Positions 35,774-44,623 of a DNA stretch of 64,000 nucleotides are shown here, piece by piece (position 1 is the stretch's first letter; each line of letters begins with the position of its first letter). The position numbers were made by a program, and so were the translations under genes. The stretch comes from an uncultured Oscillospiraceae bacterium (lineage in GTDB: Bacteria; Bacillota; Clostridia; Oscillospirales; Oscillospiraceae), in contig CAKTQV010000004.1 in the NCBI GenBank assembly GCA_934597255.1, positions 167,801 to 231,800 of the forward strand. Direction: 5' to 3'. A model generated the notes under the pieces. It ran no database searches. It was not told the origin of the DNA and saw only the letters and a program-made list of their open reading frames with translations.

Positions 35774-36364
35774 TTATTGCGAAGGCTTTCGACGGATGTG
35801 GAAGCTGAGATAGACCACCAGCTCCGCCGGGACGAGAACAAGGAAAAGCTGCCATATATTCCAGCGCATGAAGATCAGGTAGAGCAGCACGAGAAGGCTC
35901 AGTACCAGCCCCATGACGATCCACACGTTGCCGCGGCCGCCGCGCCACAGGCTGTTGAGCACCAGCACGGCGATGAGCGTGACGGGCACGGCCGCGCCCA
36001 GGATCAGCCACACGATGTGGCCGAGCAGCCACAGCACGACAAAGGCCAGCACGGCCACCGTGCATATCGAGGCGACGCACACGCCGATGATCATGGAGTA
36101 GTCCGGAAAATCGCCCTTCAGCGGCATCCCGTCGGGCGTCGGCTCGTTGTGCTCATGCAGAAAATAGTCCACGTCCACGCCGAAAAGCTCCGCCATGTTC
36201 CGAAGCACGAGCAGATCCGGCAGCGCGGCGGCGCGCTCCCACTTGGAAACGCTCTTGTCGGAATAGCTGAGCTTTTCGCCCAGCTCCGTCTGCGTCATGC
36301 CGGCGGCGGCGCGCAGGCGGATGATGTTGGCGGCCACGGTCTGCCGCAGTTCGTCCATTTCCAT
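35774..36364 (-). CDS. XRE-family regulator with membrane-spanning C-terminus
   Basis: This 196-residue protein has an N-terminal helix-turn-helix (about residues 5-60: LRQTVAANIIRLRAAAGMTQTELGEKLSYSDKSVSKWERAAALPDLLVLRNMAELFGVDVDYFL). Four hydrophobic segments follow (about 80-105, 108-128, 133-152, 158-178), so the DNA-binding part is tethered to the membrane. Such regulators sense membrane or envelope signals, but the target is unknown. The ATG at 36364 has GGAG at 9 nt. It is 31 nt from the PqqD-like gene. Confidence 0.8.
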   Translation of the reverse strand: MEMDELRQTVAANIIRLRAAAGMTQTELGEKLSYSDKSVSKWERAAALPDLLVLRNMAELFGVDVDYFLHEHNEPTPDGMPLKGDFPDYSMIIGVCVASICTVAVLAFVVLWLLGHIVWLILGAAVPVTLIAVLVLNSLWRGGRGNVWIVMGLVLSLLVLLYLIFMRWNIWQLFLVLVPAELVVYLSFHIRRKPSQ

Positions 36365-36395
36365 GTATGTAGGCTCCGTTTCGATCGTGGTTCGG

Positions 36396-36659
36396 TTACG
36401 GCTCGGCGATCCCGAGCGCCGTGAGCTGCGCGATGAGCGCGTCGAGATCGGCGGCCACGGTCGCCTCGTCCGCGCCGTCGAACTCGTTGACGACGGCCTC
36501 GATGAGGCGGGCGCGTTCGACGCCGCGCTCAAGCCCCTCCCAGACCATGGCGGCGGTCTCGCTGATGGGGGCGAGATCGCGCCAGCCGTCCGCTCCGCGC
36601 TTTTGGATGCGGATATCGTCCATGTCGTAATCCAGTCGGTAGTCGGCGTTTATCTTCAT
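36396..36659 (-). CDS. PqqD-like protein (RiPP recognition element fold), orphan
   Basis: This 87-residue protein shows the PqqD pattern: a beta-rich start (DIRIQKRGADGWRDLAPIS), then the helix ETAAMVWEGLERG, a second helix (ARLIEAVVNEFDGADEATVAADLDALIAQLTALGI) and a Gly-Ile end. PqqD/RRE domains bind precursor peptides of ribosomally made natural products and bring them to radical SAM or other enzymes. No such enzyme or precursor is visible nearby, so the partner is unknown. It follows prmA by 6 nt, so it is co-transcribed. Confidence 0.6.
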   Translation of the reverse strand: MKINADYRLDYDMDDIRIQKRGADGWRDLAPISETAAMVWEGLERGVERARLIEAVVNEFDGADEATVAADLDALIAQLTALGIAEP

Positions 36660-36665
36660 ATCGTT

Positions 36666-37583
36666 TCACCGGCACACAAAGCAGTGCCACTCCTCCTCAT
36701 GCTTATGCTCTTCAATGGTGAAGCCCGCGGAAAGCAGGCCCTGCTCCACCTCGGCCTCGCGCCCGTCGATCACGCCGGAGGCGATGAAAACGCCGCTTTC
36801 GGCCATGAAAGGGCGGACATGCGGCGCCAGCGCAAGAATAACGTCCGCCACGATGTTGGCCAGCACGATGTCGTAGCCGCCGCCGAGCTTCGCGCGCAGG
36901 CGCGCGTCGGCCGTCAGATCGCCGGTGCGCACCGTGAAGCGCTCGCCGCAGCCGTTGAGCGCGGCGTTCGCGGGAACGATCTCCCGCGCCTTTTCGTCGA
37001 TGTCCACCGCGGTGACGCGCTCGCAGCCGAGCACGGCCGCCGCGATGCCGAGAATGCCGCTGCCGCAGCCGAGATCGAGCGCCGTCTTTCCCGGGCCGGC
37101 GAAGCGCTCGAGCGCCTCAAGGCACATCCGGGTCGTCGCGTGCGAGCCGGTGCCGAACAGCAGGCCGGGGTCGAGAACGACCGGCAGCCGGTCGGACTCG
37201 GCCTGCTCCCATTCCGGGACGATGACGAGCTTTTCGCCGACCGGCAGCGGCTTGTAATAGTCGCGCCAGCGGTTTTCCCAGTCGGCCGATTCGACCGTTT
37301 TCGTCTGCGGCGAAAGGCCGAGCTTCTGAAGCTTGGCCAGCAGCGCCGCGGACTCGTCCGTGTCCGAAAGCCAGAACTTCACGCGCGACGCGCCCGCGTA
37401 TTCCTTTTCCAGCGCCTCGTCCACATAGTCCCAGTACTGCGTGTTTTCGTCGAGGAAGCGGCGGAAATCCGCCTCATCCTCGATCACAAAGCCGGAAAGC
37501 CCGTATTGCCCGAGCTTTTCGCAAAGCGCGTTGGGGTCGCCCTCCGCGCTCACGCTCACTTCGATCCATTTGTCCATTTCCAA
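36666..37583 (-). CDS. prmA: Ribosomal protein L11 methyltransferase
   Basis: This 305-residue enzyme trimethylates lysines and the N-terminus of ribosomal protein L11. The N-terminal substrate-recognition domain covers about residues 1-90; the SAM domain has [19 protein letters not shown] (motif I), [10 protein letters not shown] (acidic loop) and [12 protein letters not shown] (motif IV, the NPP-like NI variant typical of PrmA). The TTG at 37583 has GGAGG at 7 nt; an ATG two codons in is less well spaced. It overlaps the phosphoketolase end by 28 nt. Confidence 0.9.
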   Translation of the reverse strand: MEMDKWIEVSVSAEGDPNALCEKLGQYGLSGFVIEDEADFRRFLDENTQYWDYVDEALEKEYAGASRVKFWLSDTDESAALLAKLQKLGLSPQTKTVESADWENRWRDYYKPLPVGEKLVIVPEWEQAESDRLPVVLDPGLLFGTGSHATTRMCLEALERFAGPGKTALDLGCGSGILGIAAAVLGCERVTAVDIDEKAREIVPANAALNGCGERFTVRTGDLTADARLRAKLGGGYDIVLANIVADVILALAPHVRPFMAESGVFIASGVIDGREAEVEQGLLSAGFTIEEHKHEEEWHCFVCR

Positions 37584-39937
37584 TCCGCTACCTCCGGCAT
37601 GTCCACGCCGTATTTGTTGATATACTGCCGGTGCTCCACCAGCTTGTCCTTCATCTGCTGCGCCAGCGCCGAGCTGCGGTTGCCGAGACAGGGGAGATGA
37701 TGCAGCGCCAGCAGCACCAGATTGAAGCGGTCGAGCCCGTTGAGCACGCGCATGTCGAACGGCGTTGTGATGGTGCCCTCCTCCACATAGCCGCGCACAT
37801 GCAGATTCTTGTTTTTCCGCCGGTACGTCAGCTCGTGGATCAGGCTGGGGTAGCCGTGGAAGGCGAAAACGATGGGCTTGTCGGCCGTGAACAGCATCTC
37901 ATAGTCGCGGTCGGACAGACCGTGCGGATGCTGCGTGCTGGCCTGCAGGCGCATCAGATCGACGACGTTGACGACGCGGATGCGAAGCTCCGGGAACGCA
38001 TCGCGCAGGATGGTCACGGCGGCGAGCGTTTCCAGCGTCGGCGTGTCGCCGCAGCAGGCCATCACGATTTCCGGCTCCTCGCCCGCGTCCGTGGAGGCCC
38101 ACTGCCAGATGCCAATGCCCTCGGTGCAGTGCTTGACGGCCTGCTCCATGGTCAGCCACTGGGGGCGCGGATGCTTGGAGGCGACGATAACGTTGACGTA
38201 GTTGCGGCTGCGGATGACGTGGTCGAAGCAGCTGAGAAGACAGTTGGCGTCCGGCGGCAGATAAAGGCGGACGACGTCGGCCTTCTTGTTGGCCACGTGG
38301 TCCAGAAAGCCGGGGTCCTGATGCGTGAAGCCGTTGTGATCCTGCTGCCACACGTTGGACGCGAGGACGTAGTTCAGCGAGGCGATCTTCTGCCGCCAGG
38401 GTAGCTGGTTGCACACCTTGAGCCATTTCGCGTGCTGGGCGAACATGGAATCGACGATGCGGATGAACGCCTCATAGGAATTGAAAAAGCCGTGGCGTCC
38501 CGTGAGAAGATAGCCCTCGAGCATCCCCTCGCAGACGTGCTCGGAGAGCATGGAATCCATGACCTGCCCGTCGGGCGCGAGAAATTCGTCCCCGGGGACG
38601 GTGTCGGCGTTCCAGTCGCGGCTCGTCTGCTCAAAAACGGCGGACAGGCGGTTCGAGGCCGTTTCGTCCGGGCCGAACACGCGGAAATTGCGCGTCTGGG
38701 CGTTCTCCTTGTAAATATCGCGCACGAACTGGCCGAGCCGGCGCATATCCTCGCATTCCACGGCGCCCGGCGCGGGCACGTCCACGGCGTAGTCGCGGAA
38801 ATCCGGCATGCGCAGATCGCGCAGAAGAAGGCCGCCGTTTGCGTGGGGGTTGGCGCCCATGCGGGCCGCGCCCTTCGGCGCGAGATCGGCAAGCGCCTTG
38901 ACGGGCGCGCCGTTTTTATCAAAAAGCTCCTCCGGCCGGTAGCTGCGGAGCCAGTCCTCGATCATCTGCCGGTGCTCCGGCGTGTCGGCGGGGATGGGGA
39001 CCTGATGGGCGCGGAACGTGCCCTCCACGGGCAGTCCGTCCACGGCCTCGGGGCCTGTCCAGCCCTTCGGGCTGCGCAGCACGATCATCGGCCAGCGCGG
39101 CCGCGACGGTGTGCCGCCGTCGCGCGCGTCCTTCTGGTATTCCAGGATCTCGCTGATGCAGTTGTCCATGACGTCGGCCATTTTCCGGTGCATCTTCTTC
39201 GGATCGTCGCCCTCGACGAAATAGGGCTTCCAGCCGCAGCCCTCAAAGAACTTGCGCAGCTCCTCCTTGGAAATGCGCGCGAGCACGGTGGGGTTGGCGA
39301 TCTTGTAGCCGTTGAGATGCAGGATGGGAAGAACGGCGCCGTCGGTGCGCGGGTCGTTGAATTTGTTCAGATGCCAGCTCGTGGCGAGCGGGCCGGTCTC
39401 GGCCTCGCCGTCGCCCACGACGCAGGCCGCGATGAGCCCGGGGTTGTCCGCCACGGCGCCGAAGGCGTGCGCCAGCGAATAGCCCAGCTCGCCGCCCTCA
39501 TGGATGGAGCCGGGCGTTTCCGGTGCGACGTGGCTGGGGATGCCGCCGGGGAAGGAAAAGCGCTTGAACAGCCGCTCCATGCCCTCCTCGTCGCGCGTGA
39601 CGTCGGGATAGACCTCCGTGTAGCTGCCGTCCAGCCAGTCCTGTGCCACCATGGCGTTGCCGCCGTGGCCCGGGCCGGACAGATAGATCATGTCCAGATC
39701 GTATTCGCGGATAACGCGGTTGAGATGGGTGTAGATAAAATTCTGTCCCGGAACGGTGCCCCAGTGGCCGACGATCTTCTTTTTGAAGTCGGCCTCGGTC
39801 AGCGGCGTGCGCAGCAGGGGGTTGGACAGAAGGTAGAGCTGGCCGGCGGACAGATAGTTTGCCGCGCGCCAGTACATATCCATTTTTTCCAGAAGCTCCG
39901 GCGAGGGAGCGAATTCCTTATGATAACTCAATGCCAT
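37556..39937 (-). CDS. xfp: Xylulose-5-phosphate/fructose-6-phosphate phosphoketolase
   Basis: This 793-residue thiamine diphosphate enzyme cleaves xylulose 5-phosphate or fructose 6-phosphate with phosphate to acetyl phosphate plus a shorter sugar phosphate. Family signatures are [10 protein letters not shown], the [21 protein letters not shown] loop, [17 protein letters not shown] (ThDP/Mg binding) and the [15 protein letters not shown] segment in the second domain. Full length. It gives the cell an acetyl-phosphate route independent of pyruvate. The promoter lies at 39980-40008 and GAGG precedes the ATG. Confidence 0.95.
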   Translation of the reverse strand: MALSYHKEFAPSPELLEKMDMYWRAANYLSAGQLYLLSNPLLRTPLTEADFKKKIVGHWGTVPGQNFIYTHLNRVIREYDLDMIYLSGPGHGGNAMVAQDWLDGSYTEVYPDVTRDEEGMERLFKRFSFPGGIPSHVAPETPGSIHEGGELGYSLAHAFGAVADNPGLIAACVVGDGEAETGPLATSWHLNKFNDPRTDGAVLPILHLNGYKIANPTVLARISKEELRKFFEGCGWKPYFVEGDDPKKMHRKMADVMDNCISEILEYQKDARDGGTPSRPRWPMIVLRSPKGWTGPEAVDGLPVEGTFRAHQVPIPADTPEHRQMIEDWLRSYRPEELFDKNGAPVKALADLAPKGAARMGANPHANGGLLLRDLRMPDFRDYAVDVPAPGAVECEDMRRLGQFVRDIYKENAQTRNFRVFGPDETASNRLSAVFEQTSRDWNADTVPGDEFLAPDGQVMDSMLSEHVCEGMLEGYLLTGRHGFFNSYEAFIRIVDSMFAQHAKWLKVCNQLPWRQKIASLNYVLASNVWQQDHNGFTHQDPGFLDHVANKKADVVRLYLPPDANCLLSCFDHVIRSRNYVNVIVASKHPRPQWLTMEQAVKHCTEGIGIWQWASTDAGEEPEIVMACCGDTPTLETLAAVTILRDAFPELRIRVVNVVDLMRLQASTQHPHGLSDRDYEMLFTADKPIVFAFHGYPSLIHELTYRRKNKNLHVRGYVEEGTITTPFDMRVLNGLDRFNLVLLALHHLPCLGNRSSALAQQMKDKLVEHRQYINKYGVDMPEVADWKWTNGSK

Positions 39938-39979
39938 TCACCTCGTCATCAGTATTTGCGCCGCAGGGAACGTTGATTC

Positions 39980-40008
39980 ATTATATCGCAAATGCGCCGC
40001 CGTCACAA
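39980..40008 (-). promoter_or_regulatory. Phosphoketolase promoter
   Basis: On the minus strand TTGTGA (40008-40003), 17-nt spacer, perfect TATAAT (39985-39980); start near 39973, 36 nt before the ATG. Confidence 0.55.
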
Positions 40009-40043
40009 GTCAAAATAACGCAGGTGCATTCGCGGCGCGGCTG

Positions 40044-40052
40044 TGATATAAT
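40044..40052 (+). promoter_or_regulatory. Extended -10 directly before the O-antigen-ligase-like gene
   Basis: TGATATAAT ends 6 nt before the ATG at 40059, so the predicted transcript starts at or next to the start codon. No Shine-Dalgarno sequence is possible if this is the promoter. A -35 (GTGCAT, 17 nt away) is weak. Confidence 0.4.
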
Positions 40053-40058
40053 AAAAAC

Positions 40059-41492
40059 ATGAAAAAGAAAAGCATGATCGGGCTGGCCCGATGGATCACG
40101 GATAAATACATTTATGTTATGCTCGGTGTGTTCCCTCTGTTCTGGGGCGGCGGCTATCCGAACATAACGGAGCCGAAGGCGCTGTTTTTTTACGGCGCAA
40201 CGGCGCTGTGGCTGCTGTGCGTGCTGATACTGGGCGCGCTTTCGGCGCTGCGGCGTGAGGGCTTCCGGCCGGCGCTGCGGCCGGTCCACTGGGCGTTGGC
40301 GGCGTTTCTGCTGCTGGCGGCGGTGTCGGCGCTGCTGTCGCCGTGGTGGCAGAACTCGCTGCTCGGCGCGCCCTCGACCAACGGAAAGCCCCGCTACGAC
40401 GGCTTCGCGACGCTGGTGTGCTACGGAGCGCTGTTTTTCGGCGTGTCGCTGCTGGCGCGGCCGAAGCGCAGCTATGTGTGGGTGATGGCGGGCGCGGCGG
40501 CGCTGTGCTGCCTTGTGGCGGCGCTGCAGCTGCTCGGCTTTGATCCCTTTGGCCTGTACCCGGCGGGCACAAATTATTACGATAAGTTCGGCGCGTATTC
40601 CGGCGCGTTTCTGGGGACCATCGGCAACATCGGCCTGCTGGGGCAGTATCTGTGCATCGTCACGCCGGTGACGGCGGTGTTCGGCCTGCGGGCAAAGCGG
40701 CGCTGGGAGCGGATATATCTGCTTTCGGCGGCGTCGCTGTGCCTTGTCATCCTGGCGTTCAGCCAGGCGGAGGCGGCGTATGTCGGGACGCTGGCGTGCG
40801 TGCTGGTGTGCGTGCCCGTGCTGCTGCCGACGAAGAAGGCGCGGCGCGCGGCGGGGCTGTGCTCCGTGCTGGCCGTGGCGGCGGGACTGGCGGTTCTGTG
40901 GTTCTGGCCGGGGCAGAGCGGGACGCTGTGGGAGGCCTCGCGCGTGCTGCACGGGGATATACGCGACGAGTTCGGCTCCCGCCGGATCGAGATATGGCGC
41001 GGCGCGCTCGCGCTGGTGCCGGAGCGGCCGCTGCTCGGCGGCGGGCCGGGCACGTTCGGCGAGCGGATCGACATTTCGTGGAGCCGCTTTATCGAGGAGA
41101 CCGGGCAGATGCGCACGGCCGTCGTGTCGAACGCGCATAATCTCTATCTTGCCTATCTGGTCAACAACGGTGCTCTGGGGCTGGCGGCGTATCTGGCCTG
41201 CATCGCGTGCAGCGCCGTCACATGGGTGCGCGGCCGCTTCGACGGCGATTACATCGGAGCGGCGGGCTGCGGGCTGCTGTGCTGCATGGTGCAGGACTTT
41301 TTCTGCGTGGCGCTGAGTCTGGCCGCGCCGGTCATGTGGGTCGTGTGGGCGCTGATGGAAAGCGGCGATGCGCGGCCGGAGGAGGAAACGGAGGAAGCCG
41401 CCCCGCCGGAAGAGGAACCGGAGGCGGCGCCGCCGGAGGAAACGGAAGGAGCTGCACCGCCGCCGGAGAAGGAAGCGGCGGGGGCGGAATAA
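40059..41492 (+). CDS. O-antigen ligase/polymerase-like membrane protein (Wzy_C family)
   Basis: This 477-residue protein has about ten membrane helices. The periplasmic loop between late helices carries GSRRIEIWRGALALVPERPLLGGGPGTFGERI, the R..iW...l.l....P.lG.GpG.f signature of the Wzy_C/WaaL family, and a downstream NAHNLYLAYLVNNGALGLAAYL with the conserved His. Such enzymes transfer or polymerise lipid-linked glycans, or glycosylate proteins. The C-terminal 60 residues are an acidic Glu/Pro/Ala tail, unusual for the family. Start may be leaderless at 40059 or internal at 40074. It is 49 nt from arcA. Confidence 0.78.
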   Translation: MKKKSMIGLARWITDKYIYVMLGVFPLFWGGGYPNITEPKALFFYGATALWLLCVLILGALSALRREGFRPALRPVHWALAAFLLLAAVSALLSPWWQNSLLGAPSTNGKPRYDGFATLVCYGALFFGVSLLARPKRSYVWVMAGAAALCCLVAALQLLGFDPFGLYPAGTNYYDKFGAYSGAFLGTIGNIGLLGQYLCIVTPVTAVFGLRAKRRWERIYLLSAASLCLVILAFSQAEAAYVGTLACVLVCVPVLLPTKKARRAAGLCSVLAVAAGLAVLWFWPGQSGTLWEASRVLHGDIRDEFGSRRIEIWRGALALVPERPLLGGGPGTFGERIDISWSRFIEETGQMRTAVVSNAHNLYLAYLVNNGALGLAAYLACIACSAVTWVRGRFDGDYIGAAGCGLLCCMVQDFFCVALSLAAPVMWVVWALMESGDARPEEETEEAAPPEEEPEAAPPEETEGAAPPPEKEAAGAE

Positions 41493-41541
41493 GGGAGCGC
41501 GCCCGTTTGCGGGCGCGGAACCGGATACAGGAGGTTTTGGC

Positions 41542-42765
41542 ATGCCCATCTGCGTTTACAGCGAAACGGGGCCGCTGAAGCGGGTGCTGCTTCACCGGCC
41601 GGGAAAGGAGCTGGAGCATCTGGTGCCCGGCTCGCTCGACCGGCTGCTGTTTGACGACATACCCTATCTGGCCGGCGCGCAGCAGGAGCACGACCGCTTT
41701 GCGGCGCTGCTGCGGGAAAACGGCGTGGAGGTATCGTATCTCAGCGAGCTCATGGAACAGACGCTTCGCGCCGAACCGGCGCTGCGTGAGCCGTTCGTGG
41801 ACGAGTTCATCGCGGCCGGCGGCGACACGGCGCGCTTCCACGCCCGGGCGCTGCGGGCGTATCTGCTGTCGCTCGGAAGCGAGCGGGAGCTTGTGGAAAA
41901 GACCATGGCCGGCGTGCGCATGCAGGATATCGCGCCGGCGCGGACGGACAGCCTGTCCGCCCTGCTGCACCGCGCGGCGCAGTTCGTGCTCGATCCGATA
42001 CCGAACTTGTATTTCACGCGCGACCCCTTCGCCTCGATCGGGCGGGGCGCGTCGCTGCACAGGATGTATGCGCAGACACGCCGCCGCGAGTGCATATACG
42101 GCTCGTATATCCTTCGCCGGCACCCGGATTTCGCCGGCAGCGTCCCGCTGTATTACACGCCGGACGAACCGTTTTCGCTGGAGGGCGGGGATATCCTGAA
42201 CCTGTCGTCGCGGCTGCTGGCGGTGGGCGCGTCGCAGCGGACGTCTCCCGAGGCGATCGAGCGCCTGGCGCAGCGGCTGTTTGCCGATCCCGAATGCCCG
42301 GTCGAAACGCTGCTGGTCATGGACATCCCGGGGATGCGCGCCTATATGCATCTGGACACGGTGTTTACGCAGCTCGACGCGGATAAATTCATCATCCATC
42401 CGGCCATCCTGCCCACGCTGCGGCTGTTTGTGCTGGAGCGCGGCGCGGGCGGCGCCGTGGGCGTCCGGGCGCTGGACGAGCCGCTGGAGCCGGTGCTGGA
42501 GCGGCTGCTGGGGCTGGAGAGCGTGACGCTGATCCGCTGCGGCGGGTCGGACTTTATCGCCGCGCAGCGCGAGCAGTGGAACGACGGGTCGAACACGCTG
42601 TGCATCGCGCCCGGCCGCGTCGTGACCTACGACCGGAATTATGTGACGAACGAGCTTCTGGACAAAAACGGCGTCGAGGTGCTGGCCATTCCGGCGGGCG
42701 AGCTGTCCCGCGGCCGCGGCGGCCCGCGCTGCATGAGCATGCCGCTGGTGCGCGGCGCGCTGTGA
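41542..42765 (+). CDS. arcA: Arginine deiminase
   Basis: This 407-residue guanidino-group-modifying enzyme converts arginine to citrulline and ammonia. Motifs: NLYFTRDPF, FSLEGGDIL, MHLDTVFTQLD with the catalytic His, and the C-terminal RGRGGPRCMSMPL with the nucleophile Cys. GGAGG lies 8 nt before the ATG at 41542; the frame open upstream is part of the previous gene's shadow. Ornithine carbamoyltransferase is far away in the arg operon and no carbamate kinase or arginine/ornithine antiporter is seen here, so the pathway is dispersed or incomplete in this window. Confidence 0.93.
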   Translation: MPICVYSETGPLKRVLLHRPGKELEHLVPGSLDRLLFDDIPYLAGAQQEHDRFAALLRENGVEVSYLSELMEQTLRAEPALREPFVDEFIAAGGDTARFHARALRAYLLSLGSERELVEKTMAGVRMQDIAPARTDSLSALLHRAAQFVLDPIPNLYFTRDPFASIGRGASLHRMYAQTRRRECIYGSYILRRHPDFAGSVPLYYTPDEPFSLEGGDILNLSSRLLAVGASQRTSPEAIERLAQRLFADPECPVETLLVMDIPGMRAYMHLDTVFTQLDADKFIIHPAILPTLRLFVLERGAGGAVGVRALDEPLEPVLERLLGLESVTLIRCGGSDFIAAQREQWNDGSNTLCIAPGRVVTYDRNYVTNELLDKNGVEVLAIPAGELSRGRGGPRCMSMPLVRGAL

Positions 42766-42795
42766 CGCTTCGTACAAGCGCCTGAAGAACAAAGA

Positions 42796-42830
42796 AAACC
42801 GCCCGCTTCTCTGGGAAGCGGGCGGTTTGT
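42796..42830. terminator. Intrinsic terminator between arcA and the anchored repeat protein
   Basis: 14-bp stem AAACCGCCCGCTTC / GAAGCGGGCGGTTT, loop TCTGG, with T-rich sequence after it; serves both converging genes. Confidence 0.8.
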
Positions 42831-42847
42831 TGTTGCCTTGTCCGGTA

Positions 42848-43720
42848 TCAGGAAGCGTCCACTTCGCCGCCGGAATCCGAAGGCGTTGCGGGGCCCGTGG
42901 TCGGCGAGGGAGTGTTGATCGGAGGATCCGTCTGGATGGGAGGCTCCGTGCCCTGAGAGTTGTGCGTGGGCGTGGTTACGACCGTCTCGCTGGGGTTGAA
43001 GCCGCCCTGCCCGTTCCTGGCCGTGGGCGAGGGAGACGGCGAAGCCGAAGGAGAGGCCGACGGCGAAGCCGAGGGAGAGGCCGACGGCGAGACCGAGGGC
43101 GAGGGAACGGGCGTTTCCGTCGCCTGCGGCGTGGGCGTGGTGAACTTGCCGTAGGGCACGAAAGCAAAGGAACCGAGGCTGTCCACCAGGAAGGTGACGG
43201 AATGGTCGGCAATGATGTAGGTATCAAGCTTCTGCCACTGGCCGTTCACGTTCTGGAACACGATCAGTCCATCCCCGTCGGGGAAGGAGGGATCGGTGAT
43301 CTTCAGGATCATGGGGAAGCTCGCGGCCTTTTTCCCGACCCAGGCGGCGTTCATCAAAACCGCGTCGGCGGGATTGACGCCGTCGGGCGCCTGCGTGCCG
43401 GCGGTGATCTCAATGTTTTTGCCCATATCCTTGCCGTAGGAATCCTGAAGGATAACGGTGCTCGTCATGTTGGCGGCGGCAGCGTTTTCAGCCGGGGCGT
43501 TGGCGCTGGCGCGGGAGCAGCGCACGCAAAGCACGACCAGAACGGCCACGACCAGCAGAAGGACCAGACCGAGCAGGACATATTTCACCGAGCCGGAACC
43601 GGAGCCGGACCGGGGCTCATATTCAAAATCGTCGGCGGGTTCAACGGGTTCGGCGCGGCGGGAACGCCGCGGAGTGTCGGCGCTGTGGACGCCGCTGCTT
43701 CTTCTTTTGGGTTCTTGCAT
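42848..43720 (-). CDS. Membrane-anchored surface protein with PSAS repeats, function unknown
   Basis: This 290-residue protein has a basic cytoplasmic head, one transmembrane helix (about 45-68, YVLLGLVLLLVVAVLVVLCV), a globular extracytoplasmic region (about 85-195) with beta-rich ILKITDPSFPDGDGLIVFQNVNGQWQKLDTYIIADHSVTFLVDSLGSFAFV, reminiscent of short Ig-like or cell-surface modules, and a Ser/Pro/Ala/Thr-rich repeat tail (about 200-290) that could span or sit in the wall. The ATG at 43720 has GGAGG at 8 nt. No catalytic motif is seen. Confidence 0.6.
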   Translation of the reverse strand: MQEPKRRSSGVHSADTPRRSRRAEPVEPADDFEYEPRSGSGSGSVKYVLLGLVLLLVVAVLVVLCVRCSRASANAPAENAAAANMTSTVILQDSYGKDMGKNIEITAGTQAPDGVNPADAVLMNAAWVGKKAASFPMILKITDPSFPDGDGLIVFQNVNGQWQKLDTYIIADHSVTFLVDSLGSFAFVPYGKFTTPTPQATETPVPSPSVSPSASPSASPSASPSASPSPSPTARNGQGGFNPSETVVTTPTHNSQGTEPPIQTDPPINTPSPTTGPATPSDSGGEVDAS

Positions 43721-43875
43721 TGAACAGACCTCCATGCATTTGGGTGGTATCACCATGGATAAGCAGCATTATAACTGTTTCTGCGGAAAAAGGCAACAGA
43801 AAAACTGCAAAAATTACGAAAAATTACGATTTTAAGAAATGAGCGGGGAAAAACAAGAAATTCGTTTTCGATGTC

Positions 43876-43904
43876 TTGACAAGGCCGGGCAGGGATAGTA
43901 TAAT
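43876..43904 (+). promoter_or_regulatory. Consensus promoter of the tRNA-Asp/tRNA-Thr operon
   Basis: Perfect TTGACA, 17-nt spacer, perfect TATAAT, ending 12 nt before tRNA-Asp; the start should be near 43911. Confidence 0.85.
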
Positions 43905-43916
43905 AGCAAAGCTTTT

Positions 43917-43993
43917 GGCCGAGTGGTTCAGTCGGTTAGAACGCCGGCCTGTCACGCCGGAGGTCGAGGGTTCAAGTCCCTTCTCGGTCGCCA
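43917..43993 (+). tRNA. tRNA-Asp (anticodon GTC)
   Basis: Acceptor GGCCGAG pairs with CTCGGTC (one G-T pair), the anticodon arm is CCGGC-CTGTCAC-GCCGG with GTC at its centre, the T-arm is CGAGGGTTCAAGTCCCTTC-like, and CCA is encoded. 77 nt. Confidence 0.95.
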
Positions 43994-44069
43994 GCTGCTG
44001 TAGCTCAGTAGGTAGAGCACGTCATTGGTAATGACGAGGTCAGCAGTTCGAATCTGCTCAGCAGCTCCA
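43994..44069 (+). tRNA. tRNA-Thr (anticodon GGT)
   Basis: Acceptor GCTGCTG pairs with CAGCAGC, anticodon loop TTGGTAA gives GGT, the T-loop is GTTCGAATC, and CCA is encoded. It starts at the base after the CCA of tRNA-Asp, so processing must cut between them with no spacer. Confidence 0.95.
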
Positions 44070-44070
44070 C

Positions 44071-44108
44071 AAAAAAGCCTGTAGCCTTCCATGGGTACAG
44101 GCTTTTTT
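44071..44108 (+). terminator. Intrinsic terminator of the tRNA operon
   Basis: AAAAAAGCCTGTA / TACAGGCTTTTTT stem with a 12-nt loop, followed by the T-run; 1 nt after the tRNA-Thr CCA. Confidence 0.85.
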
Positions 44109-44162
44109 GCTGTCCAGACGTGCCGGGATATTATAATGTTACTGCAAAGGGAGGGATGTATC

Positions 44163-44474
44163 ATGTATGATCCGTGGAGCGTTTCGCAGCGCGGCGTCGT
44201 CGAATTGAACTTTTCCGGCTGTCAAAGCTGGCTCGATGTGGTAAAGGCCGTTAAGTCGGCCTTCGATATCCCGGATTTTTATGGGACAAATCTGGACGCT
44301 CTCTGGGATTGCCTTAGAGATTTCGGCGGAAGCTGGGCTGTTCCCATTGAGATTCAGATACAGAACTACCGTAGGCTGTCCGGCGAGGCAAGGAAGAAAG
44401 CTTCGGATATCATCGGCCTGCTTGACGAGTTATGTGAGAAATATCCGCATATTCACTATACCGTTTTGAACTGA
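44163..44474 (+). CDS. Barstar-family RNase inhibitor, orphan
   Basis: This 103-residue protein matches barstar: SWLDVVKAVKSAFDIPDFYGTNLDALWDCLRD is the diagnostic helix-loop region (FYG.NLdAlwD) that inserts into the barnase active site, followed by the PIEIQIQNYRRL strand. Barstar proteins neutralise secreted or delivered guanylyl ribonucleases. No barnase-type gene is adjacent, so it may act as an immunity gene against rivals' toxins or regulate an unlinked RNase. GGGAGGG precedes the ATG. It is a little longer than the 90-residue classical barstar. Confidence 0.85.
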   Translation: MYDPWSVSQRGVVELNFSGCQSWLDVVKAVKSAFDIPDFYGTNLDALWDCLRDFGGSWAVPIEIQIQNYRRLSGEARKKASDIIGLLDELCEKYPHIHYTVLN

Positions 44475-44496
44475 CGGCGGGACGTACCTCCGTCAG

Positions 44497-44541
44497 AAGC
44501 GGCCATCCGGCGAGCGTCCAGGACGCTTCCGGGTGGCTGTA
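44497..44541. repeat. Long imperfect inverted repeat in the barstar-collagen gap
   Basis: AGCGTCC-A-GGACGCT forms the tip and CCGG/CCGG plus GGCCA/TGGC arms extend it with mismatches. It could terminate barstar transcription, though no T-run follows. Confidence 0.4.
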
Positions 44542-44623
44542 CTGTTGCTCGGATGAAACACACGCCCCGTGCACGGCCGCCGGGCCGGATGCATACGATG
44601 AAAGGAGAAAGGGGGCGTCGTCT

